A stretch of 64,000 nucleotides of DNA from Nitrosospira sp. Nsp11 (GCF_900142705.1 NZ_FRBV01000011.1:1-64000); one strand, 5' to 3'. Positions 8,112-17,917 are shown, counted from the first letter of the stretch. Made by a program: numbers and translations. Notes: generated from the letters alone by a model not told the origin.

Positions 8112-9079
8112 AAACGTTCCCCCTTGTCTGTCGTATCTTCCGGAAAGCCGATAGTCTGACGGACCGTAGTGACCTTCGATTTTTGCAATTCGCCTAATAC
8201 GCGAGCAATATACTCTCCGATGACTCCAAGAGACAGAAGAATCAATCCAGCAAAAAACGTGATTAAAATCACAAGACTAGTCCAACCAGCCTGAGAAATA
8301 CCACCCATAAGGTATTTGATCAGGAAATAGCAAAGCAATCCGCCACTCAGCACGGAGGCCAATAGCCCGGCTGCGGAGATCATGCGCAACGGCAGCATGC
8401 TCACGCTGCATATATTGTCAAAAGCTTGCTTGAATTGCTTAGCCACAGTGTAATTCGATTTGCCGGAAAACCGCTCGTTGTGGGGGATGGGAACGGACTT
8501 TATTCGCGCGGCGTTTGCAATAATCAGACCACCCACAGTAGCGCTTGCCGACTGGTTTTGGCGAATAATCTGGGCCATGTATCCGCGCATCAGTCGAAAC
8601 GACGAAACTTTGATCTTCTCGTTGGATCCAAACGCTCGCGAGTTAATCCCGCTTATGATTTTGGAGCCAATATTGCGATAGCCTGCATGTTTTTTCTCGG
8701 GAAAATAGGCAAAAACACAGTCGTAATCTCCCTTCTTCTCTAACTCGTCCAACAAAAGCGGAATGAGTTGAGGATCGTGCTGAAGATCGTCATCCATAGT
8801 GATGACGATTTCACCACTGGCAACTTTAATCCCAGCCATGGTTGCTCTGGTCTGGCCAGAGTTTGTAAGTAATTGAACGCCTTTGTAACGCAGCCGAGTT
8901 CGTGCCAGTTCTGAGACCACGTTCCAACTGTCGTCCGGGGAACAATCATCAACCATGATAATCTCATAGTCCAAGTTCAGTTCACCGAAAACAGTATCCA
9001 GCCGATTAGCCAGTTCCAGCAAACACTTACTTGATTTATATACGGGTATTACAACGCTGTAAGAAGGCATAGAAGTCAT
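8108..9079 (-). CDS. GT2 glycosyltransferase, polyprenyl-phosphate sugar synthase type
   Basis: 323 residues. An N-terminal GT-A domain (SVVIPVYKSS; MVDDCSPDDS; MDDDLQHDP as the DXD region) is followed by two C-terminal membrane helices near 230-300 and the tail LGVIGEYIARVLGEL, the layout of ArnC/GtrB-like enzymes that make polyprenyl-phosphate sugars at the cytoplasmic membrane. Together with the coupled ATP-grasp and methyltransferase genes it could form a side-branch modification unit. The starts at 9079 and 9070 are both possible. Confidence 0.85.
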   Translation of the reverse strand: MTSMPSYSVVIPVYKSSKCLLELANRLDTVFGELNLDYEIIMVDDCSPDDSWNVVSELARTRLRYKGVQLLTNSGQTRATMAGIKVASGEIVITMDDDLQHDPQLIPLLLDELEKKGDYDCVFAYFPEKKHAGYRNIGSKIISGINSRAFGSNEKIKVSSFRLMRGYMAQIIRQNQSASATVGGLIIANAARIKSVPIPHNERFSGKSNYTVAKQFKQAFDNICSVSMLPLRMISAAGLLASVLSGGLLCYFLIKYLMGGISQAGWTSLVILITFFAGLILLSLGVIGEYIARVLGELQKSKVTTVRQTIGFPEDTTDKGERF

Positions 9080-9380
9080 GAATCCAGATTATCCACATCA
9101 AATTTCTAACCGATTGACGTTTAGAGCAAACTCACATAAGCCTGCCACTTGGGTTGAGACTAACGATCTTTTTTCTCGCACAACGCTTTGCTCGCTCCAG
9201 CGAGAGAATAGCATTCGGGCTTGAGCCGAAACCCGGCCAACGTGGGTGCTTTACATGCTCATGGATATCGCCTCCAACGGCATGACGCTCGTTACGAATT
9301 GCTCGCTTGATTCAATAGCAACCAGCGCGAAAAAACGATGTAATTTCACAATAAGACGTTGAGATTAACTCCTCGTCCGA
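9080..9380. other. Spacer, no gene seen
   Basis: Three hundred bases without a supported reading frame. A compact hairpin CTCGCT-CC-AGCGAG occurs near 9190-9205. No IS ends or promoter elements could be identified with confidence. It may be relic sequence. Confidence 0.35.
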
Positions 9381-10733
9381 TCAAACCGTTGCGACTTTGC
9401 TCACTACGTAACGAAACTTGCCGGATTTCTCTAGTGGAATTTCGGCCACCTCTTCAATCGCAATATTAACGGCTTGACCCAATCTGCCCTTGAATCCCCT
9501 CTCGATTCTCGCGATAGTCTTTGGGCAAAGCTTTGCTTCCCCGACTACCCATACGCGAGTGAGATCCAGACTTTCTTGAACGATTTTGAAGTTGCTTATG
9601 TGCGGTAGTTCGCGCAGGATATAGATCAAAGCCAGACCGTGCATGACTGTACCATCTTGAGCAACCAAAAAATCAGAACTGCGTCCCTGAATTTTCTTGA
9701 TCAGAGGAAGGCCACGTCCGCAAATGCAGGGCTTGCTGTCCAGTACGCCGATATCGCCGGTACGATAGCGGATGAAGGGAAAATCTCCAGTGGCCAGATG
9801 GGTGACGATGATTTCTCCGGCCTCGCCACAGGGTAGCGGAATACCCTGCTGATCCACGATCTCGACAATGATATCCTCTGCGGTAATATGCATGCCGCCC
9901 TGCGGACATTCATGGGCGATAAAACCGGCGTCACGCCCACCGTAGCCATTGGCCACCGAACATCCGAATGTTTTGCTGATCTGCTGGCGCTGCTCGTCGT
10001 AAAGGCGTTCTGAAGTAACGAATGCGACGCGGATGCCCAGATCGTCCATCCGGCACCCGCAGGCTTCGGCATGGCGGGCGATATGCGATAGCGCAGAGGG
10101 ATAGCCGAAAAGCATTTTAGGACGAATGGCTCGGATTTCTTGCAGGAACCGGTCGAGCTTTTGCGCTGACATTTCGAAGGCGGGGAGCAGGCAAGTCCTG
10201 AGCAACTTGTCGCGGAGCGCGCGAAGGCTGTCCTGAGCGCCGAGTTCAATGGGTGATCCCCAGATAACAACCTCGGGGTCGCCGATATCTACATCCCACC
10301 AGCGTGTAGCGCGCCACTTGGCGGCGACATCATGGCTGATGCGCTCTTTTCCGATATAAAATATCAGCGGTTCGCCACTGGAACCGCCGGTGTTAAAACG
10401 GGCGAGGTCTCGGCCATTTGCAGATTTCAATGCTTCGGTGTTGGCGCGAATTTTTGGTTTATCCAGAAGAGGCAGGCGTGCCAGGTCCGCGAGACTGCGC
10501 AGGTGGGACGCCTTGAACCCAATGCTTGTGAACAGATTGCGGTAATAAGGGACATGCGCCTCGACGTGGGTAAGGAGTCGCTGCAGTTTGGCAAACTGGA
10601 ACGCTTCCAGATGTCTGGTATCCCACCATTGAGATAGCTCCATCTCTTTGCGAACCGCAACGCTACTGTGGTTTTTGATGCGCTCGTGAAGGGGAAAAAC
10701 AAGGCTGGAGATCAGAGATGTATATAAGCTCAT
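9381..10733 (-). CDS. CapK/PaaK-like adenylate-forming ligase (second of three)
   Basis: 450 residues, full length for the family. Motifs: NTGGSSGEPLIFY near 115, NGYGGRDAGFIAHEC, FPFIRYRTGDIG, and the cysteine pair CICGRGLPL often seen in capsule CapK-like members. It should form an acyl-AMP; whether the acceptor is CoA, a carrier protein or a sugar is not known. Its last 108 bases are found again at 91-198. An acyltransferase fragment lies just upstream, consistent with acyl decoration of the polymer. Confidence 0.83.
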   Translation of the reverse strand: MSLYTSLISSLVFPLHERIKNHSSVAVRKEMELSQWWDTRHLEAFQFAKLQRLLTHVEAHVPYYRNLFTSIGFKASHLRSLADLARLPLLDKPKIRANTEALKSANGRDLARFNTGGSSGEPLIFYIGKERISHDVAAKWRATRWWDVDIGDPEVVIWGSPIELGAQDSLRALRDKLLRTCLLPAFEMSAQKLDRFLQEIRAIRPKMLFGYPSALSHIARHAEACGCRMDDLGIRVAFVTSERLYDEQRQQISKTFGCSVANGYGGRDAGFIAHECPQGGMHITAEDIIVEIVDQQGIPLPCGEAGEIIVTHLATGDFPFIRYRTGDIGVLDSKPCICGRGLPLIKKIQGRSSDFLVAQDGTVMHGLALIYILRELPHISNFKIVQESLDLTRVWVVGEAKLCPKTIARIERGFKGRLGQAVNIAIEEVAEIPLEKSGKFRYVVSKVATV

Positions 10734-10792
10734 TTTAAGAATTTAGCAGGCTTGGCGTTGCCTTGTAATGAATTATGCTTCAAGAGATGATA

Positions 10793-11173
10793 TTAAATAT
10801 TCGGCGCAAAAAGGGAGGCAGCAGCCACGCTTTGCGAGAAAGCTTTGAGGTGGTGCGGTGTCATCCAGAACCAGGCATACGGAAGACTTGCAAGCATCAC
10901 CAGGAACAGGGGTGGCAGGATGCGGCGCGCGCGCCTCTCGTAGAAGCTAACGTTAGAAAATTTCCCGGCCTTGTGCTCACTGAGAATTATCGAGGTGATG
11001 AGATAGCCGCTGATAACAAAGAACACGTCCACGCCGATGTAGCCGCCGCTAAACCACTCAAAACCAGCATGGAAAAGAACGACGAGGATAACTGCGATGA
11101 CCCTCAGTCCATCAACTTCAGCGCGGTATCTGAATCCCCCGGCATGCTCTTTCACCACGCTTTGCGGTATCAC
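10793..11173 (-). pseudogene. Truncated acyltransferase-3 (OafA/YrhL-type) gene
   Basis: 126 codons matching only the N-terminus of membrane O-acyltransferases: RYRAEVDGLRVIAVILVVLFHAG with the family histidine, GGYIGVDVFFVISGYLI and YERRARRILPP. Complete members have ten or more helices and 350-650 residues; here the frame stops after the third helix (LFAPNI). The rest of the gene is not present nearby, so this is a remnant of an O-acetylation gene. Confidence 0.8.
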
Positions 11174-11360
11174 GGCAGCTTCACCTTGTGCTTTTATTCA
11201 CTTTATCGCGCTTAATCAATTTATCGCGGTCATGGAGCAAGACTTGGGCGGTTTTGCAGGATAGCGCGCTTGGAGGGCATAGGCACCGCCACAGCCTGAG
11301 CAGACATGCATTGGATTTAGCTGTGCAAGGTGGCGACATCGACGCTGATCACGACATGCA

Positions 11361-12452
11361 TCATTTTTGCAGGGCCTGCTTGTAAACACGGAGCAGACAA
11401 TCCCGAACATTGGGCCATGTGTAGCGCTGCACAGCCTCGACGCCGGCCTTGCTGAGCTGCATAGCCTTGGCAGGGTCGTTCAGCAGTGCAAGAACGGCGT
11501 TGGCCATGGCCTCCGGGTTTTGCGGGGGGACAAGCAAGGCCGTCTTTTCATGTTCCACCATAAAGGGCACTCCGCCGACATCTGTGCTCACCACGGGAAC
11601 GCGACTCGCCAATGCCTCCAGCAATGAGATGGGCATGTTATCGACCAGGCTGGGATTGATCATGATGTCGGCGCTCTGATATAGAGCGGCCATGCCCTCA
11701 TTATCCACGCGGCCCGTGAATGCAACCACATCCGCCACGCCCAGCCTGCATGCAAGTTCTTCCAGCATCCGCCGCTCTGGCCCGGACCCGGCCAAGGTAA
11801 GTTTTGCCGCCGGAAACGCCTGTTTTATGATAGTGAAGGCGCGCAAGGCAGTGGCATTGTCGTAAATCGGCTCCAGGTTGCGGGTAACGATGATATGCGG
11901 AAAACTTGCTTTCGGCAGAGGCGCGGGGCGCGTTGGCATCCCGAAGCGGCTAAGGTCGATAATGTTGGGTACGATGCTGGTAGCGAAACCCCGCTTTCCA
12001 AATACAGCTTCAAGAAAACCGGAAGGAACGACGATCGCATCGGCCCGGTGCAGGCTTGGCCTTACCCAAAAAAATGCTTTACTGAAAAAGACATCCGCCT
12101 CGCCGCCGCGGTAATTGATAATAACGGGTATGTTTCTGATTCTGGCTATCCAAATGGCCGGGGCGGCAAAAAGGTGCCATGACCAGCCGGAATTAGCCAT
12201 CACGTGAAATAACTGGACCCTGCTTGCCGAAACCCAGAGGTGAGCAAGATAAGGGAGCAACCGAAAACCCGCTCTTATCCCCTTGAGCCTGCCAACCCAA
12301 TGGGGATGGTAGGGGCGATTGACCTGAATCAACTCCACCGTGGCATCTTCCTCTCGCAGCAACCGGGCTAGTTGCAGCATCTGGTTCGCCATCCCCCCCG
12401 ATGGAGGCGGTAGGGGCCCAATCAGGCCGATGCGCAAGCCAGCCGCTTTCAC
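11361..12452 (-). CDS. GT4 glycosyltransferase
   Basis: 363 residues from a GTG at 12452 whose GTGA overlaps the stop of the upstream glycosyltransferase; a longer frame to 12518 would overlap it by 70 bases. N-terminal GPLPPPSGGMANQ loop and C-terminal retaining GT-B signature (INPSLVDNMPISLLEALASRVPVVSTDVGG, with the E-X7-E pattern). It should transfer a hexose from a nucleotide sugar to the growing EPS unit. The two GT4 genes are co-transcribed and coupled. Confidence 0.85.
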   Translation of the reverse strand: MKAAGLRIGLIGPLPPPSGGMANQMLQLARLLREEDATVELIQVNRPYHPHWVGRLKGIRAGFRLLPYLAHLWVSASRVQLFHVMANSGWSWHLFAAPAIWIARIRNIPVIINYRGGEADVFFSKAFFWVRPSLHRADAIVVPSGFLEAVFGKRGFATSIVPNIIDLSRFGMPTRPAPLPKASFPHIIVTRNLEPIYDNATALRAFTIIKQAFPAAKLTLAGSGPERRMLEELACRLGVADVVAFTGRVDNEGMAALYQSADIMINPSLVDNMPISLLEALASRVPVVSTDVGGVPFMVEHEKTALLVPPQNPEAMANAVLALLNDPAKAMQLSKAGVEAVQRYTWPNVRDCLLRVYKQALQK

Positions 12453-13669
12453 GACGATACCCGCTTGGCGACAAGCGGGGCGTAGACGCCTCGGTAACGG
12501 GCAACACTGATGGGCCAATTACGTTGTGTTTCCACAAAGCTTCGGGCGGCGTCGCGCAAACCAGGCCATTGACCGGGACTGGCAAGAAGGTTCAACACCC
12601 TGGATGCCAGGGCATGCGGATCGCCAGCCTTGAAAAGGACGCCGGTTTTTCCGTCGTCGATCAATTCCAGATGGCCGCCGACATCCGATGCCACGACAAG
12701 CCTGCCTTGTGCCATGGCTTCAAGGGGCTTGAGCGGCGTGACGAGGTCGGTGAGCCGCATTTGCAGACGGGGATAGATGAGAATATCGATCAGATTGTAA
12801 TAAAGAGGTACCTGCTCATGAGGGATACGGCCGGTGAAGATCACCTTGCCTTCGAGGCACAACTGTCTGGTTATCGCCTTTAATTCTTTTTCCTGTGGGC
12901 CCCCACCGACCAGCAGGACGCGAATATCGGGGTTTCCGGCCAACATTTCCGGTAGTGCCCGCAACAGGACGGTCAAACCCTCATAAGCATAAAATGAACC
13001 AATGAAGCCCAGCAGCGTTTTTCCCTCAACGCCAAGATCTGCGGCAAGCTGCGGGTCCCTGCTTTTGCCCACGCTGAAGTTTTCGATGTTGACGGCGTTG
13101 GGGATAACCGTTACCTTTTCCGATGCAATGCCGCGCCCGAGAATGTCAGTGCGCAGGCCTTCGCAAATGGTGGTGATGGCGTCAACGCGCCTCAAGGCGT
13201 AACTCTCCAATCCACGCGTAAGGCGATACCTTAATCCCCATTCACGGCTGGTGCCGTGATCCACTGCTGCGTCTTCCCAGAACGCTCTGATTTCATAGAC
13301 GACCGGGATGCTCAACTTGCGGCCTACGCGAAGCGCGGGTATGGCGTTAAGTACCGGGGAGTGGGCGTGCAGGATATCAGGCTTGATGATTTGGGCTGTC
13401 TCGCTGAGGCGGCGAGTCAGGTTTTCGATGACGGAAACCTGATTCAGGACGGGAAGTTTCGACCCGAAACCTGTTGCCTCCGGTGTTCTATAAAAGTGCC
13501 AGCCTTCAACATCTTCTTCCAGCACGCTGCAATTTTCCTGTTTTGATCCGGTCAGGTGAAAGGTTTCCCATCCCAGAGCGCGCTGCTCTTTGAGAATGGA
13601 GAGCGTCCTGAATGTATAGCCACTGTGGAGGGGAATGGAATGGTCAAGAATATGCAGGATTCGCATCAA
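12449..13669 (-). CDS. PEP-CTERM/exosortase-associated GT4 glycosyltransferase (TIGR04063-like)
   Basis: 406 residues. The opening MRILHILDHSIPLHSGYTFR with EQRALGWETFHLTG and later EIRAFWEDAAVDHGTS matches my recollection of the Daro_2409-type glycosyltransferase family, which is found next to exosortase A EPS loci. The C-terminal GT-B region contains TDLVTPLKPLEAMAQGRLVVASDVGG. It supports the view that this is an exosortase-linked EPS locus, even though the exosortase present at 58.3 kb looks like type B. The second methionine may be the start. Confidence 0.87.
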   Translation of the reverse strand: MMRILHILDHSIPLHSGYTFRTLSILKEQRALGWETFHLTGSKQENCSVLEEDVEGWHFYRTPEATGFGSKLPVLNQVSVIENLTRRLSETAQIIKPDILHAHSPVLNAIPALRVGRKLSIPVVYEIRAFWEDAAVDHGTSREWGLRYRLTRGLESYALRRVDAITTICEGLRTDILGRGIASEKVTVIPNAVNIENFSVGKSRDPQLAADLGVEGKTLLGFIGSFYAYEGLTVLLRALPEMLAGNPDIRVLLVGGGPQEKELKAITRQLCLEGKVIFTGRIPHEQVPLYYNLIDILIYPRLQMRLTDLVTPLKPLEAMAQGRLVVASDVGGHLELIDDGKTGVLFKAGDPHALASRVLNLLASPGQWPGLRDAARSFVETQRNWPISVARYRGVYAPLVAKRVSS

Positions 13670-13873
13670 TTTACTTAGGTTATTTTGGCATGCTCTAGAG
13701 CTATTATTACGGCGGATCAGCGAAAAGATTCAAGTTCTGCGCCTAATCGTGGACATATACCATGTTAATAAATGGTTTGGTCTATAACCATTGGTTTTCG
13801 ACTTTATCCTTCCCCTGGTCGATGTTATTCGAGCTTGGGAACGCGAGCCGCATATTCCGGGGAAACAGCTTAT

Positions 13874-15583
13874 TCATAGGGATTTGTTCTGTTGGGGCTT
13901 CAGTTTGATTTCCATGCCCATATGCGGCAGTGGAATAACGAGACCACCCGCCTGTTCCTTTTTATCCAGGTAGCGGTAGACCCGGATTGACAGATTATCA
14001 AACTCCGGCACATTGGTTAGTACCGGGATTTCCTTAATCATCTGGAACCGGTGGTCATCCATGGCTTTAGCCAGGAGTTTAAATTCAGGCAGATCCACTA
14101 CGTCGCGGCTCTCGATCACGATGATCCCTACCCCATAACGGTCGATTAACCCGATGACATCTTCCACGTTCTGGACATAGGAGACCATGCCGAATGCCTT
14201 GTGTACCGCCATGGATACCAGGATCTTGTCGGCTCGCAATACCGCCTTGTTCTTCTCGGGATCAACGGCGCGCAGGTGAAAGATGAAATTTCCGTCATGT
14301 TTTCCGGCAAACAGAATCAAGCCGGTATCGTCCTGCCGCACGACAAATTCAGCTGCTTGTTCGTATCCGGCTACATAGGTGTGGGTCTTGGTCGATCCCA
14401 CATATACATTCCAACTGGCAAGCACAGCCAGAAACACGAACGCGGCTCGACGTATACCGGCGTTCAGCACGACTCCCGGGCTTAATGGCATACAGGCCAG
14501 CAATGCCAGCGGGGGCAAGGCATACATGGTGTAGCGCAAAACATTCCCCTCGCCGCGTCCGACGACTAATACCGTAAACAGGTATGAGGCCGCAAGCCAA
14601 AAAAAGATCAGCGAATCCTGCGGCTTGCCCCTGGTACCCATATGTGCCCGGAACGCAACGCCTATCAGAATGGCGATACCAAGCGGCCATCCGCAAACAT
14701 CCCACAGTGCTGACCAATAATATCCCCAGCGCCTTCCGTTGAACAGTTGCGAGCTGTTCGGACCGAATTGATTCACCAGAGCATTGACCGGTATTGCACC
14801 GAACTTGAGCGCATGCATTGTGAGCAATGCGCTGGCAGCTCCAACTATGACATACGCCAGCGCAGCCTCTTTACGCCATAGCAACCGTCCATGTCCGGTG
14901 AGCAATGCGTAGGCCAGCAAGGCGGGCAGGATGAATACGGTAGTTTGCTTGAGCAGCAGCATGGATGCCAGCGCAAGCCCGGCAAGTGCGGCGCGGCGCC
15001 AACTTGGATGACTCAGATAACGATCAAATGCCAGAATGGACACAATGATCATCGCCACTGCCGGGACCTCCAGCATGATGGAACGTGTCCAATCGAGCAC
15101 GCCCGGCGTCGAAAGATAAAGCAGGCAGGACAGTACTGTAGCTGCGCGCCCCCAGATTGGCCGCGCCCAGGCATACCATGCTGATACGCCAACCAGAGCG
15201 AAGACCATTACGGTGAGATGGGCGCTGAATTCGGTGATTCCGAAAATAGCGAAAAAAACAGACTCCACGACGGGGAAAAACGGCGGATACCAGTTTAATG
15301 CCAGGGCGGGATATTGAGCAAAATACTGAAGAGCGTACTCATAGGGCGCCCTCCAGGGCACGTCCTGCCAGAGATCAAAAAAGAAGACGCCGTTCATCGC
15401 ATGGCGGGATTCATCGGTCCACCAGAATTCTCCAGGATTCAGCGCGTTCCAGAAGAGCACGCACACGCCACACCACAGCACCAGCAGGGCGAGCGCATCG
15501 CGAGAATTGAGCCGTATGCTCGAATCAAGTCTTGAATCAGCCTGATCAGGTTGCACCGTAGGCCGGGCGCCCGGCGTTGTCAT
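13874..15583 (-). CDS. GT39 / ArnT-like membrane glycosyltransferase
   Basis: About 569 residues with ten or more hydrophobic helices and the first-loop acidic motif WWTDESRH near residue 55, the catalytic DE of PMT/ArnT-type enzymes that use polyprenyl-phosphate sugars on the periplasmic side. I chose the ATG at 15583, five bases after the wecE stop, over an upstream TTG. Next to WecE and an EmrE/ArnF-like transporter it could add an amino sugar from a lipid carrier to the polymer, as ArnT does for aminoarabinose; this is inference. Confidence 0.8.
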   Translation of the reverse strand: MTTPGARPTVQPDQADSRLDSSIRLNSRDALALLVLWCGVCVLFWNALNPGEFWWTDESRHAMNGVFFFDLWQDVPWRAPYEYALQYFAQYPALALNWYPPFFPVVESVFFAIFGITEFSAHLTVMVFALVGVSAWYAWARPIWGRAATVLSCLLYLSTPGVLDWTRSIMLEVPAVAMIIVSILAFDRYLSHPSWRRAALAGLALASMLLLKQTTVFILPALLAYALLTGHGRLLWRKEAALAYVIVGAASALLTMHALKFGAIPVNALVNQFGPNSSQLFNGRRWGYYWSALWDVCGWPLGIAILIGVAFRAHMGTRGKPQDSLIFFWLAASYLFTVLVVGRGEGNVLRYTMYALPPLALLACMPLSPGVVLNAGIRRAAFVFLAVLASWNVYVGSTKTHTYVAGYEQAAEFVVRQDDTGLILFAGKHDGNFIFHLRAVDPEKNKAVLRADKILVSMAVHKAFGMVSYVQNVEDVIGLIDRYGVGIIVIESRDVVDLPEFKLLAKAMDDHRFQMIKEIPVLTNVPEFDNLSIRVYRYLDKKEQAGGLVIPLPHMGMEIKLKPQQNKSL

Positions 15584-15587
15584 TTCT

Positions 15588-16709
15588 TCATAACTCTGCA
15601 ATGACCTCCAGGATGACTTCGCTTTGGAACTCCTCCAACCCCAGCCATAACGGCAACCGTACCAACCGTTCGCTCAGCAATTGCGTCTGGGTTAGCGATC
15701 CGGATCTGCGTCCGTATTTTTCCCCCATGGGGGAGCTGTCAAGTGGAATGTAGTGAAAGACGGTTCCTATTCCCTTCTGTTTGAGTGCGGCGATGAAAGT
15801 GCTGCGCTTGTCGAGATTCGGCAACAAAAGGTAGTACATGTGCGCGTTATGCGTGCAACCCCGGGGAATGATGGGACGACGTATCTTGCCCTGTATTTCC
15901 ACGGAGCCGAAGTTATCGTGATAGGTGTTCCAGATACCCAACCGGCGATTCGTGATGGAATCAGCCTCTTCCATTTGAGCCCATAAAAAGGCAGCTATCA
16001 GTTCACTCGGAAGATAGGATGAACCGAAATCAACCCAAGTGTATTTATCGACCTGACCCCGAAAAAAAAGGCTGCGGTTGGTACCCTTTTCCCTGATTAT
16101 TTCGGCTTTTTCAGCAAAACTCGGCGCATTTATCAATAGGGCGCCGCCTTCTCCGGAAATGATGTTCTTGGTCTCATGAAAACTCAATGCGGCGAGATGG
16201 CCTATACTCCCCAGCGGCCGCCCTTTATAGGTGGACATGATGCCCTGCGCGGCGTCTTCGATTACCAGCAAGCCGTATCTTTCCGCTAACGACATGATGG
16301 TATCCATCTCGCAGGCGACGCCCGCGTAGTGAACCGCCACGATCGCCCTTGTTTTCGGCGTGATTGCCGCCTCTATCAAGGTCTCATCGATATTGAAGGT
16401 GTCGGGCCGAATGTCGACGAATACCGGTACGCCTCCCCTCATTGCAAACGCATTGGCGGTCGAGACAAAAGTGTAGGAGGGCATGATGATCTCATCGCCG
16501 GCGTGAATGTCAGCAAGAATCGCCGCCATCTCCAGCGCAGCTGTGCACGAATGCGTCAGCAATGCTTTCTCACAGCCGATGCGATTCTCCAGCCATGCGT
16601 TGCACTTTCTGGTAAAAATTCCGTCACCGGCGAGATGGCCGCTGGCATGAGCCTGGCTTACGTACCACAGCTCTTTTCCGGTCATGTAAGGCTTGTTGAA
16701 TGGGATCAT
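15588..16709 (-). CDS. wecE: dTDP-4-amino-4,6-dideoxygalactose transaminase
   Basis: 373 residues, very close along its length to enterobacterial WecE/RffA (MIPFNKP..., GDGIFTRKC, MPSYTFVSTANAFAMRGG). PLP site: the lysine of SFHETKN (residue 181) and the aspartate of VIEDAAQG (residue 152). It converts dTDP-4-keto-6-deoxyglucose to dTDP-4-amino-4,6-dideoxygalactose. The substrate can come from RfbA and RfbB at 32.8-35.7 kb, so this enzyme competes with the rhamnose branch. Downstream genes (GT39) and upstream ones (EamA-type, WbqC) are likely partners. Confidence 0.92.
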   Translation of the reverse strand: MIPFNKPYMTGKELWYVSQAHASGHLAGDGIFTRKCNAWLENRIGCEKALLTHSCTAALEMAAILADIHAGDEIIMPSYTFVSTANAFAMRGGVPVFVDIRPDTFNIDETLIEAAITPKTRAIVAVHYAGVACEMDTIMSLAERYGLLVIEDAAQGIMSTYKGRPLGSIGHLAALSFHETKNIISGEGGALLINAPSFAEKAEIIREKGTNRSLFFRGQVDKYTWVDFGSSYLPSELIAAFLWAQMEEADSITNRRLGIWNTYHDNFGSVEIQGKIRRPIIPRGCTHNAHMYYLLLPNLDKRSTFIAALKQKGIGTVFHYIPLDSSPMGEKYGRRSGSLTQTQLLSERLVRLPLWLGLEEFQSEVILEVIAEL

Positions 16710-16756
16710 GGCCGCGCTTGCTTTTGGGTTGTATTCTTGAAAATAAGGTGAAAGAG

Positions 16757-17164
16757 TTAGGCGCGCGCGATGATAATCAAGCCGCCGACTACCATTATGG
16801 TACCGATTACGCTCTGGATGGTGAGTAACTCATTCAGAAAAACCACCGAGAAAACCATGACGATGACAAACGCCAGGCTCATGAAGGGGTAAGCGTAATT
16901 GAGTTCGAAACGAGTCATTGCCGCCATCCACGCAAGCGAAGCAAGAAAAGCAGAAAGTAAGGCCGATATGATCCATGGATTGAAGAACTGCTGGAAAAGA
17001 AATAAGAGTTTGTCGCCCCCCCCTTCCGGCATGCCGCGCGTTTGCGCCATCTGCCACCTGAGCACCAACTGACCATATACCGTGAACAGCAGGGTCAGCA
17101 GGATATAAATATGTCCCGCCATATCGAATCGTCCGTTCATCTTTCTCTCATGCTTGATATTCAT
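16757..17164 (-). CDS. EamA/EmrE-like small membrane transporter (ArnF-like)
   Basis: 135 residues with four hydrophobic helices, the size of small multidrug resistance or ArnE/ArnF proteins. The C-terminal part (AYPFMSLAFVIVMVFSVVFLNE) is typical of the EamA fold, which includes flippases for undecaprenyl-phosphate aminoarabinose. I chose the ATG at 17164, which overlaps the wbqC-like stop (ATGA); longer frames run into that gene. Its neighbours suggest flipping of a polyprenyl-phosphate amino sugar. Confidence 0.75.
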   Translation of the reverse strand: MNIKHERKMNGRFDMAGHIYILLTLLFTVYGQLVLRWQMAQTRGMPEGGGDKLLFLFQQFFNPWIISALLSAFLASLAWMAAMTRFELNYAYPFMSLAFVIVMVFSVVFLNELLTIQSVIGTIMVVGGLIIIARA

Positions 17165-17862
17165 TCTGGCGCCATTCCCCAGATGTAATGAGGCGCTTCC
17201 GGACCCACATTCATTAGCAGGTCGAGTATGGTAACGAAGGGTGAGAACGGCGGGAAGCATTGCCGATAAGCGGGATATACGGGGTATTCCTTATACACCA
17301 GTTCAATGCCGGCCTCAGCAAACATAGGTTCATCAATATAATCCCTGGCTGAAGGACCGCTGATATATTTTGTCGCGCCTACGCTCTCAAGGATACCGAT
17401 CAACCGCTCGGTTTTGCGTCCATAGACGCCCAGAAGCCGGCTGTCGGTAAACTGTGTATGAATTCCTAAAATATTGGAGAGATGTTTTATGGCACTCTGA
17501 TTGTAATCAGAGAGATTTGTTATCGAATTCACATATAGAAAATCCAGCAACGATTGTGATTCCTTGATGAAAGGCGCATGCCGGTAATTCTGCTCAATTA
17601 TGCTGCGGTGTTGCTGCTTCCAGCTTTGATCGGGAATTTCAACCTCGCATATCAGGCGCTTCAAATCGTGCCCTGCTGGAATGGTAAGCCATCGTGGCCC
17701 GCCCCGGGTCATCAATTTGTTCCGGTGGCGCCAGTCGGAGTGCGTATATTGGACGTCGTCATAAAAGATGAAAAGATCAACGTCATGGATGAGGTCGAAA
17801 TAGCCCTTCCAGGGGATATAGTTCGATTGAAGTATGGCAACCTTCTTGCAGCTCGTATGCAT
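17161..17862 (-). CDS. WbqC family protein
   Basis: 233 residues matching the WbqC-like family: VAILQSNYIPWKGYFDLI, FIFYDDVQYTHSDWRHRN and SGPSARDYIDE. Members sit in O-antigen and EPS loci beside 4-amino-deoxysugar genes and are suspected N-acyl or glycyl transferases for amino sugars, though the reaction is poorly shown. Here it is between a hexapeptide acyltransferase and WecE, consistent with modifying the amino group that WecE creates. Confidence 0.87.
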   Translation of the reverse strand: MHTSCKKVAILQSNYIPWKGYFDLIHDVDLFIFYDDVQYTHSDWRHRNKLMTRGGPRWLTIPAGHDLKRLICEVEIPDQSWKQQHRSIIEQNYRHAPFIKESQSLLDFLYVNSITNLSDYNQSAIKHLSNILGIHTQFTDSRLLGVYGRKTERLIGILESVGATKYISGPSARDYIDEPMFAEAGIELVYKEYPVYPAYRQCFPPFSPFVTILDLLMNVGPEAPHYIWGMAPE

Positions 17863-17917
17863 AAATTATTCGGCTAGAGTAGTCAGAGTAGTGATTGCAG
17901 CCGTTGGCTTGGGACAC

